A stretch of 64,000 nucleotides of DNA from Burkholderiales bacterium (GCA_020851235.1 JADZDD010000035.1:186001-250000), one strand, 5' to 3'. Numbered from the stretch's first letter, positions 27,309-35,708 are shown. Program-made: numbers and translations. The notes: generated by a model not told the origin, from the letters alone.

Positions 27309-28315
27309 GCGATCTGCCCCTCGACGCCGAGAGCGCGGCGCACCAGCGCTTCGTGGCCGCGGCGCGCAGTTACTGGCGCGGCCCGCTCTTCCGCACGCTG
27401 CACGCGCAGGCCCGCGGCGCTCCGGATGCCGGGCGCGACCTCGTCACGCATCGCTACTTCGCGTGGCTCGAGCGCCATCTGCAGAGGATGAAGTACAGCG
27501 GCCCGCGCGGGCTCGCCGCGATCGCCCAGCGCAGCCGCGACGCGCTCGTCGCGCTACCCTTCGCGCCGCCGCCGGGCCTGCTGACGCTCGACCCCACGCT
27601 CGTCCCGCCGGCGTACTACACCGCGTGCGACATTCACCAGCAGCCCGGCGGGCTGCTCGCCGAGCTCGGCGCGCACGTCTACCGCGCGGGCGTCACCGGC
27701 GGGGTGGTCGACGCGGCGACGCTGCACGAGCGCTTTGCGACGCGCATCGTCGGCGACTCGCGCGTCGAGCGCATCCTCGACCTCGGTTGCGGCTTCGGCC
27801 GCGGCACACTTGCGTTTACACGCGCCGCACCGGCCGCGCACGTCGACGGCGTCGACATCGCCGCGAGCTGCGTGATCCTTGCCGCGCGCGAGACACCGGC
27901 AGCGCTGCACGGTCGCGTCGCGTTTCGCCAGGCCGAGGCCACGACCAGTGGCCTGCCTGGCGGCACGTACGACATCGTCACGTCGACGATGCTGTTGCAC
28001 GAGATGCCGCAGGCCGCGGTGCGCGCGCTCATCGTCGAGACGGCGCGCTTGCTGCGTCCCGGCGGCATCGTCGCGCACCTCGATTTCCTGCCTCCCGCCG
28101 ATCCCGTGCTGCGGCTCCTCTTCGAAGGTCACGCGCGGCGCAACAACGAGCCGTACCTCCTCGAGCACAGTCGCATCGACCTCGCGCGCGCGTACGCCGA
28201 CGCCGGCTTCACGCACGTCGAGGCAACGCCGTTCGACGAGGAAGACGGCGCCCTCGCCACCCCGCCCCGCGTCTGGCGCCTGCCATGGCACACGATCGTC
28301 GCGAGGAAGCCATGA
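27305..28315 (+). CDS. Class I SAM-dependent methyltransferase with long N-terminal domain
   Basis: A 336-residue protein. The SAM motif ILDLGCGFGRGTLAF lies near 157-171. VDGVDIAASCV follows, and a motif IV-like TYDIVTSTMLLHEMP lies near 220. About 150 residues before the Rossmann core form an extra helical domain not found in small methyltransferases. GTG 27305 overlaps the previous stop. The target molecule is unknown. Its tight packing with a tiny peptide ORF, a SnoaL-like protein and a TctC receptor suggests a pathway-specific role rather than housekeeping. Confidence 0.8.
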   Translation: MSDLPLDAESAAHQRFVAAARSYWRGPLFRTLHAQARGAPDAGRDLVTHRYFAWLERHLQRMKYSGPRGLAAIAQRSRDALVALPFAPPPGLLTLDPTLVPPAYYTACDIHQQPGGLLAELGAHVYRAGVTGGVVDAATLHERFATRIVGDSRVERILDLGCGFGRGTLAFTRAAPAAHVDGVDIAASCVILAARETPAALHGRVAFRQAEATTSGLPGGTYDIVTSTMLLHEMPQAAVRALIVETARLLRPGGIVAHLDFLPPADPVLRLLFEGHARRNNEPYLLEHSRIDLARAYADAGFTHVEATPFDEEDGALATPPRVWRLPWHTIVARKP

Positions 28316-28380
28316 ATCCGATCGACCGCCCCGAGGGCGAGTTTTCCCGCGGCGCGGCCGCGCGGAGGGCCGCACCTTGA
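28312..28380 (+). CDS. 22-codon peptide ORF locked between two genes
   Basis: ATG 28312 overlaps the methyltransferase stop (ATGA), and its TGA overlaps a TTG start of the following gene (TTGA). The product is 22 residues, charged at the start (NPIDRPEGEFSRG) and Ala/Arg-rich at the end. Both junctions are classical coupling arrangements, which argues for real translation. It may act as a translational relay, a small subunit or a modified peptide. I know no named family for it. Confidence 0.45.
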   Translation: MNPIDRPEGEFSRGAAARRAAP

Positions 28381-28787
28381 GCCGACACGGCAGCCCGGCG
28401 CACGAGGCCGCGATCGCCGTCGTGCGCGACTTCCTGCGCGCGCTCGAGGCGCGCGAGGTCGACCGCGCGCAGGCGCATCTCGCGCCGGACGCGCGCGTCG
28501 TGGTGCCGGGCGGGCGCGAGGTGCGTGCGGTTGCGGACATCGTGACCAACTCGTCGCGCCGCTACCGGCGCATCGGCAAGCACATCGAGCGCGTGGAAGC
28601 GCACGATGCGCCAAACGGCAACGTCGTCGTCTACTGCCTCGGCACGCTGCACGGCACCTGGCCGGACGGCACCGACTTCGACGGCATCCGCTTCATCGAT
28701 CGCTTCGAGCTTTCCGGACTTCGCATCGTGCAGCAGGAAGTCTGGAACGACACCGCCGAGCGCCGCGCCGCACTGGCGCAGCGCTGA
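28377..28787 (+). CDS. SnoaL/NTF2-like fold protein
   Basis: A 136-residue protein with the alpha+beta cone pattern. An N-terminal helix (EAAIAVVRDFLRALEARE) is followed by HLAPDARVVVPGGREV and alternating strands ending FIDRFELSGLRIVQQEVW. Such proteins are small-molecule isomerases, hydrolases or hydroxylases, or act as binding subunits. TTG 28377 is the only suitable start and overlaps the stop of the 22-codon ORF. Confidence 0.7.
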   Translation: MSRHGSPAHEAAIAVVRDFLRALEAREVDRAQAHLAPDARVVVPGGREVRAVADIVTNSSRRYRRIGKHIERVEAHDAPNGNVVVYCLGTLHGTWPDGTDFDGIRFIDRFELSGLRIVQQEVWNDTAERRAALAQR

Positions 28788-28810
28788 ACCCTCCCGACAA
28801 GGACTCCACG

Positions 28811-29764
28811 ATGAAACTGCGTCACCTCCTCGCCGCCGCCTGTGCCTTCGCCTGCATCGTCCCGGCGCAGGCGCAAACATTCCCGACCCGGCCGATCACC
28901 ATCGTCGTGCCGTACGCGCCGGGTGCGACCGACCGGCAGGCACGCCAGATCGCCGAGCTCGCGTCGCAAACGCTCGGCCAGCCGATCGTGGTCGAGAACC
29001 GCGACGGCGCCGGAGCCACGATCGGCGCCAACTACGTCGCCACGTCGAAGCCCGACGGCTACACGATTCTCTTCAGCACGCCGGCGGTGATCACCGTGGC
29101 GCCGCTGGTGAGCAAGCCGCCGTACAAGTACGACGATCTCGTCGGGCTCGCGCGCGCCTCGATCACGCCGCATTTCCTGGCCGCACGCGCCGACGCGCCG
29201 TTCAAGAACGTCACGGAGCTCATCGCCTACGCGAAGGCCAATCCGGGCAAGGTCACCTTTGCAAGCCCGGGCAGCGGCACCGCCGTGCACCTTGCCGCCG
29301 AGGCCTTCGCCGACGCCGCGGGCATCAAGCTCAATCACATCCCGTATCGCGGGACGGCACCGGCGGTCACCGCCGCGGTGGCCGGTACGGTGGACCTCGT
29401 GCTCGGAGCGCCGGGCACGATCGGGCCGCAGGTGGAAGGGGGGAAGCTTCGCGCCATCGCACAGTTCGGCCCGACGCGCTCGCCGACGCTGCCCAACGTG
29501 CCCACGCTGAAGGAGAGCGGCGTCGACGTCGCGCTGCGTGCCGAGTTCGGCTTCTTCCTGCCCAAGGGCGTGCCGTCCGACGTCGTCGCCAAGCTCGATG
29601 CCGCGCTCGCGAAGGCGATCCAGTCCGACACGTTCAAGGAGTTCGCGGCACGCGCGCTCGCGGTGCCCGCGTACCTGCCGGGGCCCGAGTACCAGAAGTC
29701 GGTCGACGACGAGCGCGCGGTGTTCGTGCGCGTGGTGCCCAAGCTCGCTCTCGACACCAAGTGA
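28811..29764 (+). CDS. TctC/Bug-family periplasmic solute receptor
   Basis: A 317-residue receptor. The signal peptide spans 1-22 with cleavage after PAQAQA. The mature start FPTRPITIVVPYAPGATDRQAR is the Bug hallmark, and NVPTLKESGVDV is the conserved late motif. It is 23 nt after the SnoaL-like gene and probably the last gene of this operon. Ligand unknown; Bug proteins bind carboxylates, amides and related small molecules. Confidence 0.9.
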   Translation: MKLRHLLAAACAFACIVPAQAQTFPTRPITIVVPYAPGATDRQARQIAELASQTLGQPIVVENRDGAGATIGANYVATSKPDGYTILFSTPAVITVAPLVSKPPYKYDDLVGLARASITPHFLAARADAPFKNVTELIAYAKANPGKVTFASPGSGTAVHLAAEAFADAAGIKLNHIPYRGTAPAVTAAVAGTVDLVLGAPGTIGPQVEGGKLRAIAQFGPTRSPTLPNVPTLKESGVDVALRAEFGFFLPKGVPSDVVAKLDAALAKAIQSDTFKEFAARALAVPAYLPGPEYQKSVDDERAVFVRVVPKLALDTK

Positions 29765-29804
29765 GCGTCGCGCCCCGCGCGGCACCTCGCCGTAGCGCCC
29801 GAGG

Positions 29805-29834
29805 TTGATTGGTATCATGTACCATACCTATTAC
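29805..29834 (+). promoter_or_regulatory. Promoter with a palindromic operator in the spacer
   Basis: TTGATT (29805-29810) and TATTAC (29829-29834) are 18 bp apart. The spacer contains TGGTATCATGTACCA (29810-29824), a perfect 5-bp inverted repeat TGGTA/TACCA with a 5-nt centre. The TGGT...ACCA form is typical of GntR-type operators. It precedes the ICL-family lyase gene by about 50 nt. Confidence 0.55.
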
Positions 29835-29884
29835 ATCCTGGCCGCAAGGCGCGACGTGCACAGCCGCAAGCGGAGAGAAGCACC

Positions 29885-30817
29885 GTGACCACCACGAAAT
29901 CGAAGGCATCGCGCTATCGCGAGCTCCTGCGTTCGGGCGAATTCATCGTGTCGCCCGGCGTCTACGACGGCTACAGCCTGCGCCTCGTCGAGCGCGCGGG
30001 GTTCAAGACGGCGGCCACGAGCGGCGCGGCGATCTCCAACGCGCTCCTCGGCATCGACGACATCGGCGTGATGACGCTCACGCAAAACGTCGAGCACTGC
30101 CGCAACCTCGCGCGCTGCGTCGACATCCCGGTCACCGCGGACGCCGACAACGGCTACGGCAACCCGGTCAACGTCCACCACGCGGTGCAACTGTTCGAGG
30201 AGGCGGGCCTTGCCGGCGTCAACATCGAGGACCAGGTCGCGCCGAAGCGCTGCGGACACATGCCCGGCAAGGAGGTGGTGTCGCGCGACGAGATGGTGCG
30301 CAAGATCGAGGCCGCCTGTCTTGCGCGTCGCAACCCCGACTTCGTCATCATCGCGCGCACCGACGCGCTCGCGCTCGAGGGCATCACCGACACGCTGGAG
30401 CGCGTGCAGGCGTACGCGCAGGCCGGCGCCGACATGATCTTTCCCGATGCGGTCAAGCGCGAGGACGACATCGCCCGCATCGTCGAGGCCGCCCGGGTGC
30501 CGGTGACGATCAACATGGGCTTCGGAATCCGCTCGCGTCCGACCACGCCGCTCATCCCGATTCCCCGCCTCAAGGCCCTCGGCGTGCGCCGCATCAGCCT
30601 GCCACGCATGTTGCCGGCCGCCGCGATCAAGGCGATGACGACGGCGCTCGCGCTGATGCGTGGCGTGGTCGAGAGCGGAGAGCCCATCGATCGCCCGGAC
30701 CTCCTCGCCGGCATCGACGAGATCATGGCGCTCATGGGTTACGACGACATGCGCGCGCTCGAGGCGCGCCTTCTCGGCGACGACGCTGTCGAGCGCAAGT
30801 ACGGGAACGCGCCATGA
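29885..30817 (+). CDS. Isocitrate lyase/PEP mutase superfamily lyase
   Basis: A 310-residue (beta/alpha)8 enzyme. Metal-binding TADADNGYGN is at 84-93, and the catalytic loop KRCGHMPGKE is at 121-130 with Cys123. The KxCGH loop marks the C-C lyase branch (isocitrate, methylisocitrate, dimethylmalate lyases) rather than the phosphonate mutases. Start GTG 29885 has GGAG about 10 nt upstream. It shares a four-gene block with a flavin monooxygenase, a racemase-fold protein and an aminotransferase, all with overlapping ends, suggesting a catabolic pathway yielding a short oxo-acid. Confidence 0.85.
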   Translation: MTTTKSKASRYRELLRSGEFIVSPGVYDGYSLRLVERAGFKTAATSGAAISNALLGIDDIGVMTLTQNVEHCRNLARCVDIPVTADADNGYGNPVNVHHAVQLFEEAGLAGVNIEDQVAPKRCGHMPGKEVVSRDEMVRKIEAACLARRNPDFVIIARTDALALEGITDTLERVQAYAQAGADMIFPDAVKREDDIARIVEAARVPVTINMGFGIRSRPTTPLIPIPRLKALGVRRISLPRMLPAAAIKAMTTALALMRGVVESGEPIDRPDLLAGIDEIMALMGYDDMRALEARLLGDDAVERKYGNAP

Positions 30818-32001
30818 CGGCGCCACGCGAGGTGATCGTCGCCGGCGCGGGCCCGGTGGGTCTCGTTGCCGCACTGGCACTGGCCGACGCAGGTGTTGCC
30901 GTCACCGTCGCCGAGAAGCGTCCCGCGCTCAGCACGGCGTCGAAGGCATCGACGTTCCATCCGCCGACGCTTGCGATCCTCGACCGGCTGCGCGTGCTCG
31001 ACACGGTGCAGCACCTGGGCCAGCGCGTCGATCGCGTGCAATACCGCACGGCAAGCGAAGGCATCTTCGCGGAATTCGAGCTCGCCGTCCTCGCGCCGTA
31101 CACGGCGTTTCCGTTCCGCCTGCATCTCGAGCAGGCCGCGCTCACGCCGGTGATCCTCGAGCGCCTGCAACGGCACTCTCATGCGCGCGTCCTCTTCGAC
31201 GCCGAAGTCGAAGACGTCGTGCAAGACGAGGCTCGCGTCACGGTGCGCGTCCGGCGCGGCGCGACGTCCGAGACGCTTGCCGCCGACTGGCTGGTCGCCG
31301 CCGACGGCAGCCGCAGCGACCTGCGCACGCGGCTCGGCATCGCCTTCGAAGGGGTCGAGTACGCCAACAAGATCCTGCGCCTCATGACCGACGACGACCT
31401 CGACGCGCTCCTGCCCGGGATCGCTCCGGTGACGTACGTGTGGAACGACGCCAAGTCGGTGAGCTTCCTGCGCATGCCCGACTGCTGGCGCATCATCCTG
31501 CGCGTCCCCAAGGAGGTCGACGATGCGATCGCGCTGCACCGCGACTGGATCCTCGCGCGCCTCCGGGAAGTCGTCCCGCACTGCGAGCGCGTCCCGCACG
31601 TCGTGATGCAGGACGTCTACGGCGTGGCGCGGCGCATCGCAGGCCGCGTCCGCGACGGGCGCGTGCTCCTCGCCGGCGACGCGCTGCACATCACCAACAC
31701 GCGCGGCGGAATGAACATGAATTGCGGCATCCACGACGCATGGGCGCTCGCGCACGCGATCGCCGCCGCACCCGACGGCGCCGACGCAGCTTTCGTCGCT
31801 GCCGCTGCGGACGAGCGCCTGCGCGTGGCGCGCGACATGCTGATCCCGCGCACCGATCGCAACGTGGCCGGAGGCGCGGCCTGGCTCGACCGGATCCGCA
31901 CGATGGCCGCCGACCCCGCCGAGGCGGCGGCGTACCTGCGCACCGCGGCGATGCTCGACATGACGCCGGCGCTCGCCCCGCTTGCGGAGAACGCGGCGTG
32001 A
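30814..32001 (+). CDS. FAD-dependent aromatic-ring-type monooxygenase
   Basis: A 395-residue class A flavoprotein monooxygenase. The GAGPVGLVAALALADAG dinucleotide motif is near residues 10-26. WLVAADGSRSDLR (DG motif) and GDALHITNTRGGMNMNCG (second FAD motif) are near 166-178 and 288-305. Such enzymes hydroxylate aromatic or heteroaromatic acids with NAD(P)H and O2. ATG overlaps the lyase stop by 4 nt. The C-terminus is short, lacking the thioredoxin-like extension of phenol hydroxylases. Confidence 0.85.
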   Translation: MTAPREVIVAGAGPVGLVAALALADAGVAVTVAEKRPALSTASKASTFHPPTLAILDRLRVLDTVQHLGQRVDRVQYRTASEGIFAEFELAVLAPYTAFPFRLHLEQAALTPVILERLQRHSHARVLFDAEVEDVVQDEARVTVRVRRGATSETLAADWLVAADGSRSDLRTRLGIAFEGVEYANKILRLMTDDDLDALLPGIAPVTYVWNDAKSVSFLRMPDCWRIILRVPKEVDDAIALHRDWILARLREVVPHCERVPHVVMQDVYGVARRIAGRVRDGRVLLAGDALHITNTRGGMNMNCGIHDAWALAHAIAAAPDGADAAFVAAAADERLRVARDMLIPRTDRNVAGGAAWLDRIRTMAADPAEAAAYLRTAAMLDMTPALAPLAENAA

Positions 32002-32765
32002 CCGGCGGCGACGTGGTTCGCCGCGTGCGTCCGCCGGCGTGGGCCGGGGTCGTCGTGCCCCCCGCCAATCCGACCGTCGAACCCGAGCTTGCGCGGCTGG
32101 TCGACGGCGCGCTCACGCTCTACGCGGCGCGCTTTCCGGTGATGCCGCAGACCACGCTCGAAGAGCGCAATCGTCGCTACCTCGATCATTACCGCGACGC
32201 GCTTCGCGCCTTCGGCAATCTCACGCTGCGCGCGCTCGTCATGGCGCTCACGGGCCCCTCCTACCGGCTGCTGCCCGAGGGCGATCGGGCGCTCGGCCGC
32301 GAACTCGGCGCGCAGGCCGGGATCCCGGTGGCGACCGCCAGCACGGCGATCGCCGACGCGCTCGTCGCGGTCGGTGCGCGGCGGCTGTGCCTCCTCTCGC
32401 CGTACCCTGCATGGCTCACCGCCGAGGCGGCGGCGTACTGGCGCGCGGCCGGCCACGACGTGGTGCAGGTGGTGTCGATCTCGGAGACGTTTCGCGCCTA
32501 CGAACTGTCGGCCGATGAGGTCTCGACGGCGCTGCGCGCGGTCGATACGCGCGCGGTCGACGCCGTCGTGATGAGCGGCACCGGGATGCTCACGCTCCCC
32601 TCGATCGTCGCGGCGCGCGCGACGCTGCACCTTCCGCTCCTGTCGTCGAACCTGTGCTGCGCGTGGTGGCTCCTCGCGCAGTGCGGCGAGCCCGCAGGCT
32701 CCGCGCTCTTCGCGCAGGCCGCCCCCGAACTCGCCGCGCGGCTCGGGCGAGTTCCTGCCGCATGA
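31998..32765 (+). CDS. Asp/Glu racemase-fold protein (maleate isomerase/arylmalonate decarboxylase-like), cysteines replaced
   Basis: A 255-residue protein with the two-lobe racemase fold: AGVVVPPANPTVEPEL at 16-31, LVMALTGPS near 80-88 and AVVMSGTGMLTL near 189-200. In the family the second and third segments normally carry catalytic Cys (C-T-S-G and S-C-G/T). Here they read L-T-G and S-G-T, so both are absent; the CC at 220-221 is in a different loop. GTG 31998 overlaps the monooxygenase stop. The reaction is therefore uncertain; cofactor-free isomerase or decarboxylase chemistry would need other residues. Confidence 0.75.
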   Translation: MTGGDVVRRVRPPAWAGVVVPPANPTVEPELARLVDGALTLYAARFPVMPQTTLEERNRRYLDHYRDALRAFGNLTLRALVMALTGPSYRLLPEGDRALGRELGAQAGIPVATASTAIADALVAVGARRLCLLSPYPAWLTAEAAAYWRAAGHDVVQVVSISETFRAYELSADEVSTALRAVDTRAVDAVVMSGTGMLTLPSIVAARATLHLPLLSSNLCCAWWLLAQCGEPAGSALFAQAAPELAARLGRVPAA

Positions 32766-34081
32766 AGCGAGATCCCATGTCAACACCAAGCTCCCCTGTC
32801 GCAGCCACCCCCGGATCATCGTCGCGTTTTGCCGGCTCGCAGGCGTATCAGGCGCGCGCGCAGCAGGTGCTGCCGCGCGGCGTCTCGTCGTCGCCGCGCG
32901 CAACGCAGCGCCCCGTTCCGCTCGCGATCGCCCGTGGCGAAGCCGCGCACGTGATCGACGTCGACGGCAACGAGTACATCGATTACTCGCTCGGTTACGG
33001 ACCCCTGCTCCTCGGTCACAGCCCGGAACCGGTGCTCGCCGCGGCCGAGCGCGAGCTGCGCAAGGGCTTGCGCACCGGTGGCATCACGCCGCTCGAAGCG
33101 GAACTGGGCGAGCGCATCGCGAAAGCGATGCCGGCGTGCGAGATGAGCGCGTTCGTGTCGAGCGGCACCGAGGCCGCCCAACTCGCGCTGCGCCTCGCGC
33201 GGGCCGCGACGGGCCGCCTCACGGTGGTCAAGTTCCGCTGCCACTACCACGGCTGGTCCGACGCGATCCACGTCGCGACCGACGCCGCGAACGACGGACC
33301 CTCGACCGGAGGGCAGGATCCCGATGCGCTGCGTCACGTCGTCGTTCTCGACTGGGGCGACATGGCCGCGCTCGAGGCGCTCGACGCGAGCGGCGTCGCC
33401 GCGGTGATCATGGAAGCGGCGGCGGTCAACGCCGGTTGCTTCGCGCCGGCGCCGGGCTACCTCGCGCGCGTGCGCGAGTGGACGACGCGGCACGGTGTCG
33501 CTCTCATCTTCGACGAGGTCATCACCGGCTTTCGCCTGGCCCTGGGCGGAGCGCAGGGCCGCTTTGGCGTGGCTCCCGATCTCACGGTGCTCGGCAAGGC
33601 GCTGGGCGGCGGCCTGCCGGTGAGCGCCGTCGCCGGGCGGCGTGCGCTGTTCGAACCGATCGTGCGCGGCACCGTATCGCAGCGCGGGACGTACAACGGT
33701 TTCCCGCCGGCGATCGCCGGTGCCGTCGCCTGCCTCGATTACCTTGGCACGCATGCCGCAACGCTGTATCCGCGCATGGAGGCGTACGCGACGACGCTCG
33801 CGGCGCACGTGCGCACGGTCGCCGCGCGCACCGGCGTTGCCGTCGCTGCCAATCAACTGGGGCCCTGCGTCCAGCTCTTCGCTGGAGTGAGCGCTGTGCC
33901 CACGCTGCGCGATCTCGCGCGGGTCGACAAGGAGCGCACGCTCACGCTGACCGCGGCCCTCGTCGAGCACGGCGTGGCACCGCTGCCGCGCGGCATGATG
34001 TACGTGAGCAGCGCGCACACCGACGCCGACCTCGCGCGCACGCTCGAAGCGCTCACCGCGGCGATCGGCCGCCTCGCGTAG
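32762..34081 (+). CDS. Class III PLP aminotransferase (glutamate-1-semialdehyde aminomutase-like)
   Basis: A 439-residue fold-type I PLP enzyme. It has PRGVSSSPRA, SSGTEAAQLALRLAR, FDEVITGFR (Asp binding PLP N1) and the Schiff-base Lys in LGKALGGGLP. It is similar to HemL but lies in a catabolic operon, so an omega-amino or beta-amino acid transaminase or mutase is more likely than tetrapyrrole synthesis. ATG 32762 overlaps the previous stop (ATGA); ATG 32777 is an alternative start. Confidence 0.85.
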   Translation: MKRDPMSTPSSPVAATPGSSSRFAGSQAYQARAQQVLPRGVSSSPRATQRPVPLAIARGEAAHVIDVDGNEYIDYSLGYGPLLLGHSPEPVLAAAERELRKGLRTGGITPLEAELGERIAKAMPACEMSAFVSSGTEAAQLALRLARAATGRLTVVKFRCHYHGWSDAIHVATDAANDGPSTGGQDPDALRHVVVLDWGDMAALEALDASGVAAVIMEAAAVNAGCFAPAPGYLARVREWTTRHGVALIFDEVITGFRLALGGAQGRFGVAPDLTVLGKALGGGLPVSAVAGRRALFEPIVRGTVSQRGTYNGFPPAIAGAVACLDYLGTHAATLYPRMEAYATTLAAHVRTVAARTGVAVAANQLGPCVQLFAGVSAVPTLRDLARVDKERTLTLTAALVEHGVAPLPRGMMYVSSAHTDADLARTLEALTAAIGRLA

Positions 34082-34099
34082 CGGAGCACGCGTCGCGCG

Positions 34100-35035
34100 T
34101 CAGCGCGCGCGGATGCCCTGGCGGTACGGATCGAGCTCGTCGAAGACGAGCGTCGTTTCGGCCGTCACGAAGGCACGGCCGGCAATCGACGGCACGATGC
34201 TGCCCGTGCGCCGGTCGTGCCAGCGGTACGACGCGACGAACGTGCTCCCGATGATGCTCTCCTGCACCCAGCGCTCGCCCTCGGCGAGCGCCCCGTCGGC
34301 GGCAAGACAGGCGAGCCGCGCGCTCGTTCCGGTCCCGCAGGGCGAGCGATCGTAGGCCTTGCCCGGGCAGAGCACGAAATTGCGGCTGCTCGCCGCCGGA
34401 TGCGCGGCGGGACCGACGAGCTCGATGTGGTCGACCTCCGGGTGGCCCTGCGCGTTGAGCGCGCCGCGGATCCGCCACGCCTGCGCGGTGAGCGCTTCGA
34501 TGTTGGGCGCTGCAAGCTCGTGCCCGTGCCCGGCGACGATGTAGAACCAGTTGCCACCCCATGCCACGTCGCCGCTCACGCGGCCGATGCCCGGGACGTC
34601 GATCGCCACCGCGGCGTGGGCGCGGTGGCTGGGGACGTTCTCGACGGTGACGGTGCCGTCGGCTGCAAGGCGGGTGGCGACGATACCGACGGGCGTCTCG
34701 ATCCGGTGCGCGCCCGGCGTGATGCGTCCGAGGTGCGCGAGCGTGGCAACGACGCCGATCGTGCCGTGCCCGCACATGCCGATCACGCCGACGTTGTCGA
34801 AGTAGATCACCCCCGTCGTGCACGAGGCATCGACCGCCGGGGTGAGCCAGGCGCCGACGATCACGTCCGAACCGCGCGGCTCGTTGACGATCCGACTCGC
34901 ATCCACGTCGAAGCGCGCCGCGAGCCGGTCCCGTCGCTCGGCGAGCGTTCCCGGGCCGAGATCCGGCGCACCCGCCACCACCACCCGCGTGGGCTCGCCC
35001 GCGGTGTGGGAATCGATCACTTCGATACGCTGCAT
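34100..35035 (-). CDS. 4-hydroxyproline 2-epimerase-type proline racemase family protein
   Basis: A 311-residue protein. Both acid/base cysteines are present: Cys88 in GMCGHGTIG and Cys233 in SPCGTGTSA. Two cysteines indicate racemase/epimerase chemistry rather than the dehydratase branch, in which the first is Thr. IDSHTAGEPTRVV at the start is the family hallmark. It converts trans-4-hydroxy-L-proline to the cis-D form, or acts on a related imino acid. No hydroxyproline oxidase or deaminase genes are adjacent. Convergent with the aminotransferase, 18 nt apart. Confidence 0.85.
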   Translation of the reverse strand: MQRIEVIDSHTAGEPTRVVVAGAPDLGPGTLAERRDRLAARFDVDASRIVNEPRGSDVIVGAWLTPAVDASCTTGVIYFDNVGVIGMCGHGTIGVVATLAHLGRITPGAHRIETPVGIVATRLAADGTVTVENVPSHRAHAAVAIDVPGIGRVSGDVAWGGNWFYIVAGHGHELAAPNIEALTAQAWRIRGALNAQGHPEVDHIELVGPAAHPAASSRNFVLCPGKAYDRSPCGTGTSARLACLAADGALAEGERWVQESIIGSTFVASYRWHDRRTGSIVPSIAGRAFVTAETTLVFDELDPYRQGIRAR

Positions 35036-35122
35036 CGACACCGGCCCTCCGGGAGCGATCGCGCGCCGCCGCGCGCCACCGCGCATGGTAGCCGAACGCA
35101 GCCGTCGCCTCCCGAACCATCA

Positions 35123-35155
35123 CTGTCTTGACAATTACTGTCTAGACAGGATAAT
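35123..35155 (+). promoter_or_regulatory. MarR promoter with operator between -35 and -10
   Basis: TTGACA (35128-35133), a 16-bp spacer and GATAAT (35150-35155). The perfect 12-bp palindrome CTGTCTAGACAG (35138-35149) fills most of the spacer, and a related half-copy CTGTCTTGACA starts 15 bp earlier (35123). This is ideal for repression by the MarR protein encoded next. GATAAT ends 7 nt before ATG 35163. Confidence 0.75.
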
Positions 35156-35162
35156 GCTCGCG

Positions 35163-35708
35163 ATGAACCGGGCAACGACCGTGCGCCGCCGCAAGGCCGG
35201 CGCGACACCGCCACGGCGTGCCGCGCGGGAGCGCTCGGTGCGCCCGGGCGACGCCGACTTCTACCGCGGCGACGCGTACCCGATCTGCGAGAGCGTCGGC
35301 TATCTCGTGAAGCAGATCCGCAGCCAGCTCGAGCGTGCCGTCGACGCCGAGATGGCGCGGCACGACCTCACCGGCGTGCAATGGGGCCCGCTACTCATGA
35401 TCGACCATGGCCTCGGCCATACCGCCGCCGAGATCGCGCGTGTGGCCGGAGTCGATACGGGCGCGGTGACGCGCATGCTCGACCGCCTCGAAGGCAAGGG
35501 GCTCATCCGGCGCATCCCTTCTCCCGACGATCGCCGCGTCGTGCGGCTCACGCTCACGCGCGCCGGCGAGCGGCTTTGTGCCGAGATCCCGTTCGGTCTC
35601 GCCCGCGTCTCGAATGCGCTCCTGCGCGGCTTCACGCCGGCGGAGTTCGAAACGCTCAAGGACTTCCTCGGGCGCATGCTCGCCAACCTGCAGGACGCGC
35701 AGCAATGA
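35163..35708 (+). CDS. MarR-family transcriptional regulator
   Basis: A 181-residue regulator with a basic N-terminal extension (about 40 residues) and a MarR winged helix (GHTAAEIARVAGVDTGAVTRMLDRLEGKGLI, wing PSPDDRRVV). ATG 35163 fits a leaderless mRNA from GATAAT at 35150; ATG 35154 overlaps the -10 and is less likely. The stop overlaps the next ATG, so it is co-translated with the efflux genes it presumably represses in the absence of a phenolic or drug-like inducer. Confidence 0.85.
   Translation: MNRATTVRRRKAGATPPRRAARERSVRPGDADFYRGDAYPICESVGYLVKQIRSQLERAVDAEMARHDLTGVQWGPLLMIDHGLGHTAAEIARVAGVDTGAVTRMLDRLEGKGLIRRIPSPDDRRVVRLTLTRAGERLCAEIPFGLARVSNALLRGFTPAEFETLKDFLGRMLANLQDAQQ

Noticed and set aside
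32762-34081. Annotation as hemL (glutamate-1-semialdehyde aminomutase) because heme genes are in the window
   Set aside because: The gene is coupled to catabolic genes more than 20 kb from the heme cluster. Class III aminotransferases of this similarity have many other substrates.
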